From Helicobacter pylori (GTDB taxonomy: Bacteria > Campylobacterota > Campylobacteria > Campylobacterales > Helicobacteraceae), in contig NZ_CP051534.1 in assembly GCF_016748675.1 (NCBI RefSeq), positions 1,240,001 through 1,304,000 on the forward strand: a DNA stretch of 64,000 nucleotides. Reading direction: 5' to 3'. Each line of letters opens with the position of its first letter. Within the stretch, counting starts at the first letter, position 1. The position numbers were made by a program, and so were the translations under genes. A model generated the notes under the pieces. That model was given only the letters and a program-made list of their open reading frames with translations, was not told the origin of the DNA and did not search any database. Of this stretch, positions 51,547-61,412 are shown piece by piece.

Positions 51547-54074
51547 TCACAATGAATATCAATGGCAAAACGATTGAATGCCAAGAGGGACAAAGCGTTT
51601 TAGAGGCCGCTAGGAGCGCTGGGATCTACATCCCTACTATTTGCTATTTAAGCGGTTGCTCGCCCACAGTCGCATGCAAAATGTGCATGGTTGAAATGGA
51701 TGGCAAACGCATTTATAGCTGCAACACGAAAGCCAAAAATAACGCCACCATTCTCACTAACACCCCCACGCTCATGGATGAAAGAAAAAGCATCATGCAA
51801 ACTTATGATGTCAACCACCCCCTAGAATGTGGCGTGTGCGATAAGAGCGGGGAGTGCGAATTGCAAGACATGACGCATTTAACCGGCGTGGAGCACCAAC
51901 CCTATGCGGTGGCTGATGATTTTAAAGCGCTAGATTCATGGGCAAAAGCCTTGTATGATCCTAATTTGTGCATCATGTGCGAAAGGTGCGTAACCACTTG
52001 TAAGGACAATGTGGGCGAAAACAACCTTAAAGCCACTAAAGCCGATTTGCATGCTCCGGATAAATTTAAAGACAGCATGTCCAAAGACGCTTTTAGCGTG
52101 TGGAGTCGTAAGCAAAAAGGCATTATTTCTTTTGTGGGCAGCGTGCCTTGCTATGATTGCGGGGAATGCATTGCGGTATGCCCTGTGGGCGCTTTGAGCT
52201 ATAAAGATTTCGCTTACACGGCTAACGCATGGGAACTCAAAAAGATCCATTCTACTTGTTCGCATTGCTCAGCCGGGTGTTTGATTTCTTATGATGTGCG
52301 CCATTTTGATACTCTAGGCGAAGAATCTAAGATTTTTAGGGTGCTTAATGATTTTTACCATAACCCTATTTGTGGGGCAGGCCGGTTTGCTTTTGATGTG
52401 AGCTCTAGCCCTAAAGGCAGCACTAATCTTAAAGAAGCGCAAAACGCCCTCAAAGAATGCGAAGCGGTGCGAATAGGTGGGGATATTACGAATGAAGAGG
52501 CGTTTTTAATAGAGCGTTTGAGGAAAGAGCTTGATTTTAAAATCTACAATCAAGAAGCGTATCGTTTCCAGCAATTCTTAAAAGTATTGGGCGAGATTAA
52601 ACGCCCCAGCATTGAAGAGATTAAAACTTCTCATTTAGTCGTTACGATAGGATCTTCTATCAAAACAGAAAACCCTTTGGTGCGCTATGCTATTAATAAC
52701 GCTCTCAAACTCAATAAAGCTTCTTTGATCGCTATGCACCCTATTAAGGATAATGCGTTAGCGAATTTGTGTCGAAGCTCTTTTTGCATCACCCATGAAG
52801 TGGGGGCTGAAGAAATCCTTTTAGGCATGCTTTTAAAAATGCTTAACATTGAAAGCGTAGCTCTAAAAAGCTTAGAAGATTCCAAGCAAGATATTGTAGA
52901 TGAAGCGGCTCTTAAAGCCTTAGAAGAAGAGCGAAAAAAAGCTTTAGAACAAGCTGAGCAAGGGTGCAGTATTGGAGAAAATAAGGCAGAAAATCAAGAA
53001 GAGGATAAAACAGAAGCAACTACTCCAAAAGAAAATCAAGAAGAAAACAAGACAGAGGTTAAAGAAGAAAAAATTGAAGTCCCTACCAAAACCACTTATT
53101 TGTTGCTTGAAGAAGCGGGCATCGATTTAGAAACTTATGAAAAGATTCTCGCTCTTTTGCAAAAATCAAATAACACCTTGCTGGTGGTTGGCGAAGAAAT
53201 TTATAGCCACAAACAAGCCCATAACATCGCTAAAATGTTGCGTTTGTTAGCCCAAAAAAGCGCTGTTAAACTCATTCTTATCCCTCCAAGCGCGAACGCT
53301 TTAGGCATCGCTTCTATTTGTCAATTGAGCGAAGAAATTTTTGAACATGAAAAAATCGTAGGCATTCGCGCTCAAGGGGATTTCACTATCAATAGCGATG
53401 ATAGGGTTTTTGGAAAAGACGCTGTCAGCAAAGTGGATTTTATTTTACCCAGTCTCAACCAGCTAGAAGGCACGATCACTAATATTGAAGGGCGTGTGTT
53501 GCCCTTAAAACCGGCTTTGAGGTTTGAAGGCTATGATTTGAGCGATATCATGCAAGGCTTTGGCTTTGTGGAAGAAAATCTCACAGAATGCACCCACAAA
53601 CTCCCTACAGAAGCGGGCTTTAAAGCCTTAGAGTTTGATCATCTAACCAACTATTTCACTAATGATAGGGTCAATCACAGAGGCTATTTATTAGAAACAA
53701 GCCATTTTGAAAACAGCGCTAAAGAATGCGAAACCACAGAATGCGAGCCTATCAAGCCTTTAAAAGAAAAAATCGCTTTCAACGCTTATTTAAAATACCC
53801 AGAAACGCAATTCAATAACGCTACCCATAAAAGCGAGAATTTGCAATTAAAAGCCGGTGTCTATGTGTCTAAAGCTTTCTTAAAAAAATTGGATAAAGAA
53901 GTGGGGCAAAACATCACTTTATTTAAAGAAGAAGAGGAATTAACAGGCGTTTTGTATCTTGATGAGAGCTTGGATCAGGAAGTGTTTGTCATTTCGCCTT
54001 CTCTTTTGACAAACCATTCTGGCTTTTTTAGAGAGGGCGTGTTTGATAGCGTGGATTTAAAGGAGCAAGCATGA
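51543..54074 (+). CDS. nuoG: Complex I subunit G
   Basis: 843 residues. N-terminal [2Fe-2S] domain (GIYIPTICYLSGCSPTVACKMC, in part), His-ligated cluster (NHPLECGVCDKSGECELQD), ferredoxin clusters CIMCERCVTTC and CYDCGECIAVCPVG, CSHCSAGC for a further cluster, and a molybdopterin-like C-terminal half. A Glu/Lys/Gln-rich linker with imperfect repeats (about residues 465-515) separates domains. As no NuoE/NuoF exists here, electrons must enter NuoG from another donor. Confidence 0.97.
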   Translation: MITMNINGKTIECQEGQSVLEAARSAGIYIPTICYLSGCSPTVACKMCMVEMDGKRIYSCNTKAKNNATILTNTPTLMDERKSIMQTYDVNHPLECGVCDKSGECELQDMTHLTGVEHQPYAVADDFKALDSWAKALYDPNLCIMCERCVTTCKDNVGENNLKATKADLHAPDKFKDSMSKDAFSVWSRKQKGIISFVGSVPCYDCGECIAVCPVGALSYKDFAYTANAWELKKIHSTCSHCSAGCLISYDVRHFDTLGEESKIFRVLNDFYHNPICGAGRFAFDVSSSPKGSTNLKEAQNALKECEAVRIGGDITNEEAFLIERLRKELDFKIYNQEAYRFQQFLKVLGEIKRPSIEEIKTSHLVVTIGSSIKTENPLVRYAINNALKLNKASLIAMHPIKDNALANLCRSSFCITHEVGAEEILLGMLLKMLNIESVALKSLEDSKQDIVDEAALKALEEERKKALEQAEQGCSIGENKAENQEEDKTEATTPKENQEENKTEVKEEKIEVPTKTTYLLLEEAGIDLETYEKILALLQKSNNTLLVVGEEIYSHKQAHNIAKMLRLLAQKSAVKLILIPPSANALGIASICQLSEEIFEHEKIVGIRAQGDFTINSDDRVFGKDAVSKVDFILPSLNQLEGTITNIEGRVLPLKPALRFEGYDLSDIMQGFGFVEENLTECTHKLPTEAGFKALEFDHLTNYFTNDRVNHRGYLLETSHFENSAKECETTECEPIKPLKEKIAFNAYLKYPETQFNNATHKSENLQLKAGVYVSKAFLKKLDKEVGQNITLFKEEEELTGVLYLDESLDQEVFVISPSLLTNHSGFFREGVFDSVDLKEQA
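52976..53075. repeat. Imperfect repeat encoding an acidic linker in nuoG
   Basis: Two related blocks, GAAAATCAAGAAGAGGAT and GAAAATCAAGAAGAAAAC, in a Glu/Asn/Lys/Thr-rich segment (ENQEEDKTEATTPKENQEEN). Confidence 0.75.
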
Positions 54075-55060
54075 GCGCTTATATCATTGAAACTTTGATT
54101 AAAATTTTGATTTTAGTCGCTGTTTTTTCGGCTTTAGGAGGCTTTGCCACTTATATTGAAAGGAAAGTGTTAGCCTATTTCCAACGCCGTTTAGGGCCTT
54201 GTTATGTGGGGCCTTTTGGACTTTTGCAAGTCGCAGCAGACGGCATTAAGCTTTTCACTAAAGAAGACATTATCCCTCAAGGCGCGAACAAATTCATTTT
54301 CACGCTAGCGCCCATTATTGCGATGGTGAGCGCGTTTGTGTCCATGGCGCCTATCCCCTTTTTCCCTAATTTCACTCTGTTTGGCTATGAAATCAAGCCC
54401 CTTATTTCTGACATCAACATTGGCTTTTTGTTTTTCTTAGCCGTGGGTTCAGCAGGGATTTATGCGCCTATTTTAGCCGGGCTTGCCTCTAATAACAAAT
54501 ACTCTTTGATTGGCTCCGCGAGAGCGACGATCCAACTGCTCAGCTTTGAAGTGGTCAGCACTTTAACCATTCTAGCCCCCTTAATGGTGGTAGGATCGCT
54601 CTCTTTAGTGGAAATCAATCATTACCAAAGCGGTGGGTTTTTAGACTGGCTTGTGTTTAAGCAACCTCTAGCGTTTGTTTTGTTTTTGATCGCAAGTTAT
54701 GCCGAATTGAATCGAACCCCCTTTGACTTGTTAGAGCATGAAGCCGAGATCGTGGCGGGGTATTGCACCGAATACAGCGGCTTGAAATGGGGCATGTTCT
54801 TTTTAGCGGAATACACGCATTTATTCGCTTTTTCTTTTGTGATTTCTATTGTGTTTTTTGGTGGGTTTAACGCATGGGGCTTTATCCCTGGGGGTTTAGC
54901 GATTTTGATTAAAGCGGGCTTTTTTGTCTTTTTATCCATGTGGGTTAGAGCGACTTATCCGCATGTGCGCCCAGACCAACTGATGAATATGTGCTGGAAA
55001 ATCATGCTGCCTTTAGCGTTATTGAACATTGTGCTAACGGGCATTATCATTTTAATTTAA
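54071..55060 (+). CDS. nuoH: Complex I subunit H
   Basis: 329 residues, eight helices, with the quinone-chamber motifs [41 protein letters not shown] (in part) and the terminal [14 protein letters not shown]. Anchors the peripheral arm. ATG overlaps the nuoG stop. Confidence 0.98.
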   Translation: MSAYIIETLIKILILVAVFSALGGFATYIERKVLAYFQRRLGPCYVGPFGLLQVAADGIKLFTKEDIIPQGANKFIFTLAPIIAMVSAFVSMAPIPFFPNFTLFGYEIKPLISDINIGFLFFLAVGSAGIYAPILAGLASNNKYSLIGSARATIQLLSFEVVSTLTILAPLMVVGSLSLVEINHYQSGGFLDWLVFKQPLAFVLFLIASYAELNRTPFDLLEHEAEIVAGYCTEYSGLKWGMFFLAEYTHLFAFSFVISIVFFGGFNAWGFIPGGLAILIKAGFFVFLSMWVRATYPHVRPDQLMNMCWKIMLPLALLNIVLTGIIILI

Positions 55061-55070
55061 AGGAGGTTTT

Positions 55071-55730
55071 ATGGCCAAGCAAGAATACAAGCAACTTCCT
55101 AAACGAGCCGAAATCCATAGCGCGACCGAGCAGTTTAAAGACACCATTAAAACGAGTTTGGGTTTGGATCTATTCAAAGGGTTAGGGCTTACGATCAAGG
55201 AATTTTTTAGCCCAAGCGTAACCATCCATTACCCTATGGAGCAACTCCCCTTAAGCCCACGCTATCGTGCGGTGCATAATCTGCAACGGCTTTTAGACTC
55301 AGGCTCTGAAAGGTGTATAGGTTGTGGGCTGTGTGAAAAGATTTGCACGAGCAATTGCATAAGGATCATCACGCATAAGGGCGAAGACAACCGCAAAAAG
55401 ATCGATTCTTACACGATCAATTTAGGGCGTTGCATTTATTGCGGGTTGTGCGCGGAAGTTTGCCCAGAATTAGCGATCGTTATGGGGAATCGGTTTGAAA
55501 ACGCCAGCACCCAACGCTCCCAATACGGCTCTAAAAGCGAGTTTTTAACGAGCGAACAAGACGCTAGAAACTGCTCGCATGCCGAGTTTTTAGGCTTTGG
55601 TGCGGTAAGCCCTAATTACAACGAACGCATGCAAGCCACCCCTTTAGATTATGTCCAAGAGCCCTCAAAAGAAGAATCCAAAGAAGAGTCTCCAAGCCCA
55701 GAAAGCAATAAGGGAGATGAAAATGTTTGA
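55071..55730 (+). CDS. nuoI: Complex I subunit I (2x 4Fe-4S)
   Basis: 219 residues with two ferredoxin motifs [15 protein letters not shown] and [13 protein letters not shown], which hold N6a and N6b, plus an acidic C-terminal tail rich in Glu and Ser. ATG follows AAAGGAGGTTTT. Confidence 0.98.
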   Translation: MAKQEYKQLPKRAEIHSATEQFKDTIKTSLGLDLFKGLGLTIKEFFSPSVTIHYPMEQLPLSPRYRAVHNLQRLLDSGSERCIGCGLCEKICTSNCIRIITHKGEDNRKKIDSYTINLGRCIYCGLCAEVCPELAIVMGNRFENASTQRSQYGSKSEFLTSEQDARNCSHAEFLGFGAVSPNYNERMQATPLDYVQEPSKEESKEESPSPESNKGDENV

Positions 55731-56271
55731 AACCATTGCCTTTTATTTCTTTGCGATCCTTACTTTAAGCATGGCGTTAGTGGTGATCACCACCACGAAT
55801 ATCCTCTATGCTATTACCGCTCTTGCTAGCAGCATGGTTTTTATCTCTGCTTTTTTCTTTTTGCTAGACGCTGAGTTTTTGGGCGTGGTGCAAATCACGG
55901 TGTATGTGGGCGCGGTCATTGTGATGTATGCGTTTGGCATGATGTTTTTCAACTCCGCTGCAGAAGTCATTGAACGCAAGCAAAGCCCTAAAGTCTTGTG
56001 CGTCCTTTCGTTTGGCGTGGCGCTATTGCTCACCTTGATTTTAAGCGCTCCTAGCATTGGCGAAAACCTTTCTAAGCAAGTCAATTCCAACGCTATTGAT
56101 GCGCAAATCCCTAACATTAAAGCGATTGGCTATGTGCTTTTCACCAATTACCTCATCCCTTTTGAAGCGGCGGCTTTAATGCTTCTAGTCGCTATGGTTG
56201 GAGGCATCGCTACAGGGATTCAAAAAATCCATGGGAAAAATCACACGCAATTTATAAAGGAATCTCTATGA
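55723..56271 (+). CDS. nuoJ: Complex I subunit J
   Basis: 182 residues from the ATG at 55723 (GGGAGATGAA upstream); a longer form from 55651 would add 24 residues inside nuoI. Five helices with [20 protein letters not shown], the NuoJ signature. Overlaps nuoI by 8 bp and nuoK by 4. Confidence 0.97.
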   Translation: MFETIAFYFFAILTLSMALVVITTTNILYAITALASSMVFISAFFFLLDAEFLGVVQITVYVGAVIVMYAFGMMFFNSAAEVIERKQSPKVLCVLSFGVALLLTLILSAPSIGENLSKQVNSNAIDAQIPNIKAIGYVLFTNYLIPFEAAALMLLVAMVGGIATGIQKIHGKNHTQFIKESL

Positions 56272-56570
56272 TAGGGTTAAACCACTATTTGATTGTTTCG
56301 GGGTTGCTCTTTTGCATTGGTTTAGCGGGCATGCTGAAACGCAAAAACATTCTGTTGCTCTTTTTTTCTACAGAAATCATGCTCAATGCGATCAATATCG
56401 GTTTTGTAGCGATCTCTAAATACACGCACAATTTAGACGGGCAGATGTTCGCGCTCTTTGTTATCGCTATTGCCGCTAGTGAGGTGGCTATTGGTTTGGG
56501 CTTGGTGATTTTGTGGTTTAAGAAATACAAGAGCTTAGATATTGATTCTTTAAACGCTATGAAAGGTTGA
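56268..56570 (+). CDS. nuoK: Complex I subunit K
   Basis: 100 residues, three helices, with FCIGLAGMLKRKNILLLFFS and the conserved glutamates in STEIMLNAINIGFV and AASEVAIGLGLVI. A small antiporter-like (MrpC-type) subunit. ATG overlaps the nuoJ stop. Confidence 0.97.
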   Translation: MIGLNHYLIVSGLLFCIGLAGMLKRKNILLLFFSTEIMLNAINIGFVAISKYTHNLDGQMFALFVIAIAASEVAIGLGLVILWFKKYKSLDIDSLNAMKG

Positions 56571-56572
56571 GC

Positions 56573-58411
56573 ATGCAGTATTCTTCTTTGCTGTCAGTAG
56601 TGTTGTTTTTGCCTTTAATCGGTGCGCTTTATGCAGGACTGTTTGGGGCTAAAGCTAAAGCGTTGCATGTGGGCGTTTTCAATTCTTTGTGCGTGCTGGT
56701 TTCTTTCATTGGCGCGGTGATTCTTTTCATTCAAGCATGGCATCATCAAAGCTATGAAAAATACTTGTTTGATTGGATCGTGGTAGGGAATTTTAAAGTC
56801 GGCTTTTCCCTCATGCTGGACAATATCAATGCAGTCATGATTGTCGTGGTCACTTTAGTTTCTTTCTTAGTGCATGTGTATTCTATAGGCTATATGGAGC
56901 ATGATACAGGGTTTAACCGCTATTTTTCCTACCTCAGCGGCTTTGTGTTTTCCATGTTGGTGTTGGTGTTGAGCGATAATTTTTTAGGGCTTTTCATTGG
57001 TTGGGAAGGGGTGGGGCTATGCTCTTACTTGCTCATTGGCTTTTGGTATCATAAAACAAGCGCGAATAACGCTTCCATTGAAGCCTTTGTGATGAATCGG
57101 ATCACGGATTTAGGCATGCTCATGGGGATTATTTTGATCTTTTGGAATTTTGGCACTCTTCAGTATAAAGAAGTCTTTAGCACACTTAATAACGCCGATT
57201 ATTCCATGCTCTTTTTCATCAGCGTGTTTCTTTTCATTGGCGCTATGGGGAAGAGCGCTCAATTCCCTATGCACACATGGTTAGCCAACGCTATGGAGGG
57301 GCCTACCCCTGTATCCGCACTCATCCATGCAGCGACGATGGTAACCGCTGGGGTGTATCTGGTCATTAGAGCCAATCCCTTGTATAGCGCGGTGTTTGAA
57401 GTGGGTTATTTCATCGCATGTTTAGGGGCGTTTGTGGCTCTTTTTGGAGCGAGCATGGCTTTAGTCAATAAGGATTTAAAACGCATTGTGGCTTATTCCA
57501 CGCTTTCTCAATTAGGCTATATGTTTGTAGCAGCCGGTCTTGGGGCTTATGCGATCGCGCTTTTCCACCTCTTCACGCATGCGTTTTTCAAATCCCTCCT
57601 TTTCTTAGGATCAGGGAATGTCATGCATGCGATGGAAGACAATTTGGATATTACTAAAATGGGCGCTTTATACAAGCCCATGAGAATCACAGCGATCTTT
57701 ATGATTATAGGATCAGTGGCTTTGTGCGGGATCTACCCTTTCGCAGGATACTTTTCCAAAGACAAGATTTTAGAGGTCGCCTTTGGGATGCACCACCACA
57801 TTTTATGGTTTGTGCTTTTGATTGGGGCGATCTTTACCGCTTTTTATAGCTTCAGGCTCATCATGCTGGTGTTTTTTGCGCCCAAACAGCACGAAATCAA
57901 CCACCCCCATGAGGCCAAAAATTTCATGCTTTTAAGCATGCTGCCGTTAGGGGTTTTAGCGGTCATTGCCGGGTTTTTTGAAGAGCCGTTTTTTCATTTC
58001 ATCTCTCAAGTGATCCCTGGCGTTGGAGAGTATCTAGTCCCGCTCGCTCTTTTAATCAGTATCACCACCATAGTGGTATTATTGAGCATCGCCTATGCCA
58101 TATTTAAATATAAAAATGGTATCACTTCCAAAAAAGAGGGGGGCTTTTTATACAAGCTCTTGCTCAACCAATACTATATCCCGCAACTCTATCAAGGGAT
58201 TGCAAAAGTTTTTAGTGCCATCGCTTCATTCTTGCACCAGGTCGTGGAATTGAAAATCATTGATGCGATAGTGGATACCATAGGAAGAAGCGTTTTTGTT
58301 ATAGGGCGTGTGTTTAGAATCAGTCAAGATGGGAATTTAACTTCCATGCTGCGCTTCATGGTGGCTGGGGTTTTAATCTTATTAGCGTTTGTAGCTTTTT
58401 TTGGGAGATAA
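56573..58411 (+). CDS. nuoL: Complex I subunit L
   Basis: 612 residues from the ATG at 56573 (TTG two codons earlier overlaps nuoK). An antiporter-like subunit with LFIGWEGVGLCSYLLIGFWY, GKSAQFPMHTWLANAMEGPT, HAATMVTAGVYL and a long C-terminal amphipathic helix region. Proton pumping. Confidence 0.97.
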   Translation: MQYSSLLSVVLFLPLIGALYAGLFGAKAKALHVGVFNSLCVLVSFIGAVILFIQAWHHQSYEKYLFDWIVVGNFKVGFSLMLDNINAVMIVVVTLVSFLVHVYSIGYMEHDTGFNRYFSYLSGFVFSMLVLVLSDNFLGLFIGWEGVGLCSYLLIGFWYHKTSANNASIEAFVMNRITDLGMLMGIILIFWNFGTLQYKEVFSTLNNADYSMLFFISVFLFIGAMGKSAQFPMHTWLANAMEGPTPVSALIHAATMVTAGVYLVIRANPLYSAVFEVGYFIACLGAFVALFGASMALVNKDLKRIVAYSTLSQLGYMFVAAGLGAYAIALFHLFTHAFFKSLLFLGSGNVMHAMEDNLDITKMGALYKPMRITAIFMIIGSVALCGIYPFAGYFSKDKILEVAFGMHHHILWFVLLIGAIFTAFYSFRLIMLVFFAPKQHEINHPHEAKNFMLLSMLPLGVLAVIAGFFEEPFFHFISQVIPGVGEYLVPLALLISITTIVVLLSIAYAIFKYKNGITSKKEGGFLYKLLLNQYYIPQLYQGIAKVFSAIASFLHQVVELKIIDAIVDTIGRSVFVIGRVFRISQDGNLTSMLRFMVAGVLILLAFVAFFGR

Positions 58412-58414
58412 ACA

Positions 58415-59953
58415 ATGCAGTTTTTACATGCGCATCTTTTAAGTGTGGTGATCTTTTTCCCCATGCTGAGCGCGCTATTAGCGTTCTTTATGAGCGATCA
58501 AGCGAGCAGGGCGTATGCGATCGTCATCGCTTTGATTGAATTGTTATTAATCTTGTTGTTGTGGCATGGGTTTGATATTCAAACAGCAGGCATGCAGTTT
58601 GAAGAAACAAAGGAATTAATCTATCAAATTGGCGTGAATTACCATGTGGGCGTTGATGGCATCGCGCTCTTTTTGCTACTCTTAAACGCTATCGTGGTGT
58701 TATTGTCCGTGATTTATGTCAAAGATCGTCGTAAAGACTTTGCGATTTGTTTGTTGTTGTTAGAGGGGATTTTGATGGGCGTGTTTTCTTCTCTCAATGT
58801 GATCTTTTTCTACGCTTTTTGGGAAATCTCGCTCTTGCCGGTTTTATACCTCATCGGTCGTTTTGGGCGCAATAACAAAATCTATTCTGGCATGAAATTT
58901 TTCCTCTACACCTTTTTAGCGTCATTATGCATGCTCTTAGGCATTTTATACATCGGGTATGAATACGCGAATAATTACGGCATGATGAGTTTTGATATTT
59001 TAGACTGGTATCAGTTGAACTTTTCTAGCGGGGTTAAAACCTGGCTCTTTGTGGCTTTCTTAATAGGGATTGCGGTTAAAATCCCGCTCTTTCCCTTACA
59101 CACATGGTTGCCTTATGCGTATTCTAACGCTCCTACTTTAGGCTCTGTCATGCTTTCGGCCTTGCTTTCTAAAATGGGGACTTACGCCCTATTACGCTTC
59201 TTGCTCCCGCTTTTTCCTGAGCTTTCAGAAATCTATTTAACCCCTATAGCCATTGTGGCGCTATGCATGATCATTTATGGAGGTTTTCTAGCCTACGCTC
59301 AAAAAGATTTAAAAACCCTCATCGCCTATAGCTCGTTCTCGCACATGGGAGTCGTGGTGCTTGGGGTTTTTTCTTTCAATGTTGAGGGGGTTTCAGGGGC
59401 GGTGTTTATGATGTTTGCGCATGGTATTATCGTCATGGGATTATTTTTGCTCGCTGGTATTCTGGAAGAGCGCGCCAGCAGTTTAGAAATCGCTCGCTTT
59501 GGATCGATCGCTAAAAGCGCTCCTATTTTTGCAGCCTTTTTTATGATCGTTTTAATGGCGAATGTGGGCATGCCTTTAAGCATTGGCTTTGTGGGAGAGT
59601 TTTTAAGCTTATTGGGGTTTTTTGCCACTTACCCTCTTTTGGCTATCATTGCCGGAACAAGCATCATTCTCTCAGCGGTTTACATGCTCACTTCATATAA
59701 AGATGTCTTCTTTGGCAATTTGAAAGCCGGGAACAATCAAATCAGCGTGTTTGAAGATTTAAACGCTCGTGAGGTAGGGGTTTTGGGCGTGATTTTGGCT
59801 TTGATTTTGATTTTAGGGATTTATCCTAAAATCCTTTTAAAACCGATTGAGCAAGGCTCTAAGCAGCTTTTAGAGGTGATAGAAATCCGCTCGCTCCCCT
59901 TTTTAGGTTCATTGGATACTAAGATAAAAGAGGTCTCTTATGTTAATAGATAG
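58415..59953 (+). CDS. nuoM: Complex I subunit M
   Basis: 512 residues, antiporter-like, with YAFWEISLLPVLYLIGRFG, KIPLFPLHTWLPYAYSNAPT and AYSSFSHMGVVVLG. Proton pumping. 3-nt gap after nuoL; its last 14 bp overlap nuoN. Confidence 0.97.
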   Translation: MQFLHAHLLSVVIFFPMLSALLAFFMSDQASRAYAIVIALIELLLILLLWHGFDIQTAGMQFEETKELIYQIGVNYHVGVDGIALFLLLLNAIVVLLSVIYVKDRRKDFAICLLLLEGILMGVFSSLNVIFFYAFWEISLLPVLYLIGRFGRNNKIYSGMKFFLYTFLASLCMLLGILYIGYEYANNYGMMSFDILDWYQLNFSSGVKTWLFVAFLIGIAVKIPLFPLHTWLPYAYSNAPTLGSVMLSALLSKMGTYALLRFLLPLFPELSEIYLTPIAIVALCMIIYGGFLAYAQKDLKTLIAYSSFSHMGVVVLGVFSFNVEGVSGAVFMMFAHGIIVMGLFLLAGILEERASSLEIARFGSIAKSAPIFAAFFMIVLMANVGMPLSIGFVGEFLSLLGFFATYPLLAIIAGTSIILSAVYMLTSYKDVFFGNLKAGNNQISVFEDLNAREVGVLGVILALILILGIYPKILLKPIEQGSKQLLEVIEIRSLPFLGSLDTKIKEVSYVNR

Positions 59954-61412
59954 TCTCCATATCTCTTTTGACAGCTTTAATTTTGAGAGCATTTTGCCCA
60001 TGCTGGTGTTGGTGTGTGGGGGGATTTTCACGCTCTTAATCAACGCTTTCACTTCCAGGTTTTCACGCAATTTGAATGTGTTTTTATGCATGCTCTTTTT
60101 GGTTTTGGATTTTTTGGTGGTTTTAGGATTAGAAGAGCAAGAAAACGCCTTTTTTGGGTTTTTGAGCTTGGATACTCTCTCATTAGTCTCTCAAAGCATT
60201 GTCTTGATTTCAGCCTTTTTGCTCATTTTCTTAGCCCTTTCAAAAGAGCGTTTCAACGAATTTCAAACCGCTGAATTTTATTCCTTATACTTGTTTATTG
60301 TTGCTGGCTTTCAGTTCATGGTTTCAAGCAACCATTTATTGTTAATCCTTATCGGGTTAGAAACAGCGTCCTTACCCCTTTGCGTGTTAATGGCGTTGAG
60401 CGATAAACGCTACGGCTTAGAAGCAGGGATCAAATATTTCACTATGGGGGCGATGGCGAGCGCGTTTTTTGCTATGGGGGCGATGGCTTTTTACTTGCTC
60501 ACAGGGAGCTTGAATCTTGAAATCATTACCCTATACTTGCACACTGAGGGTATCACAAACCCCATGCTCTTTGCGATGGGCGCTATTTTTTTGATTGGAG
60601 CGATTGGCTTTAAGGTTTCTTTAGTGCCTTTCCATACCTGGATGCCTGATGTGTATGAGGGCAATAACCCAGTCTTTGCGAGCTATATTTCCATCGTGCC
60701 TAAAATCGCTGGCTTTGTGGTAGCGACTCGACTTTTTGGGGCGTTTATAGACACTCGCATCGCTTGGGTAGAAGACATTTTTTATGTTTTGATTCTTATG
60801 ACTATCACCATCCCTAATTTCATTGCTTTATGGCAAGAAGATGTCAAAAGAATGCTCGCTTACAGCTCCATTTCGCATTCTGGGTTCGCTTTAGCATGCG
60901 TGTTTATCCACACTGAAGATAGCCAACAAGCGATGTTTGTTTATTGGTTCATGTTCGCGTTCACTTACATTGGGGCTTTTGGCCTTTTATGGCTCTTAAA
61001 AAGCCGGGAAAAAACTTGGGATGAACGCTACGATCACCCTTATTCCAAATTCAACGGCCTTATCAAAACCCACCCTTTAGTGGCGATCTTGGGCGCTATT
61101 TTTGTTTTTGGGCTTGCAGGGATCCCGCCTTTTAGCGTGTTTTGGGGGAAATTTTTAGCCGTTGAAAGCGCGTTAGAGAGCAATCACATTCTTTTAGCGG
61201 TGGTGATGTTAGTTAATAGCACGGTGGCTGCGTTTTATTATTTCCGTTGGCTCGTGGCGATGTTTTTCAATAAGCCCTTACAAAGCTACGCTCAAAACGA
61301 TATTTACACCCAAAACGCTACCATGCCCATTTATGCGGTCATTATTGCTATGGCGTTAGCGTGCTTGTTCTCTGTGTTTATGATGCGAGGGCTTTTAGAG
61401 TTTGTGGCTTAA
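59940..61412 (+). CDS. nuoN: Complex I subunit N
   Basis: 490 residues, third antiporter-like subunit, with LLILIGLETASLPLCVLMAL, KVSLVPFHTWMPDVYEGNNP and LAYSSISHSGFALA. ATG at 59940 lies inside the end of nuoM. Last gene of the nuo operon; pflA starts inside its end. Confidence 0.97.
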   Translation: MLIDSLHISFDSFNFESILPMLVLVCGGIFTLLINAFTSRFSRNLNVFLCMLFLVLDFLVVLGLEEQENAFFGFLSLDTLSLVSQSIVLISAFLLIFLALSKERFNEFQTAEFYSLYLFIVAGFQFMVSSNHLLLILIGLETASLPLCVLMALSDKRYGLEAGIKYFTMGAMASAFFAMGAMAFYLLTGSLNLEIITLYLHTEGITNPMLFAMGAIFLIGAIGFKVSLVPFHTWMPDVYEGNNPVFASYISIVPKIAGFVVATRLFGAFIDTRIAWVEDIFYVLILMTITIPNFIALWQEDVKRMLAYSSISHSGFALACVFIHTEDSQQAMFVYWFMFAFTYIGAFGLLWLLKSREKTWDERYDHPYSKFNGLIKTHPLVAILGAIFVFGLAGIPPFSVFWGKFLAVESALESNHILLAVVMLVNSTVAAFYYFRWLVAMFFNKPLQSYAQNDIYTQNATMPIYAVIIAMALACLFSVFMMRGLLEFVA

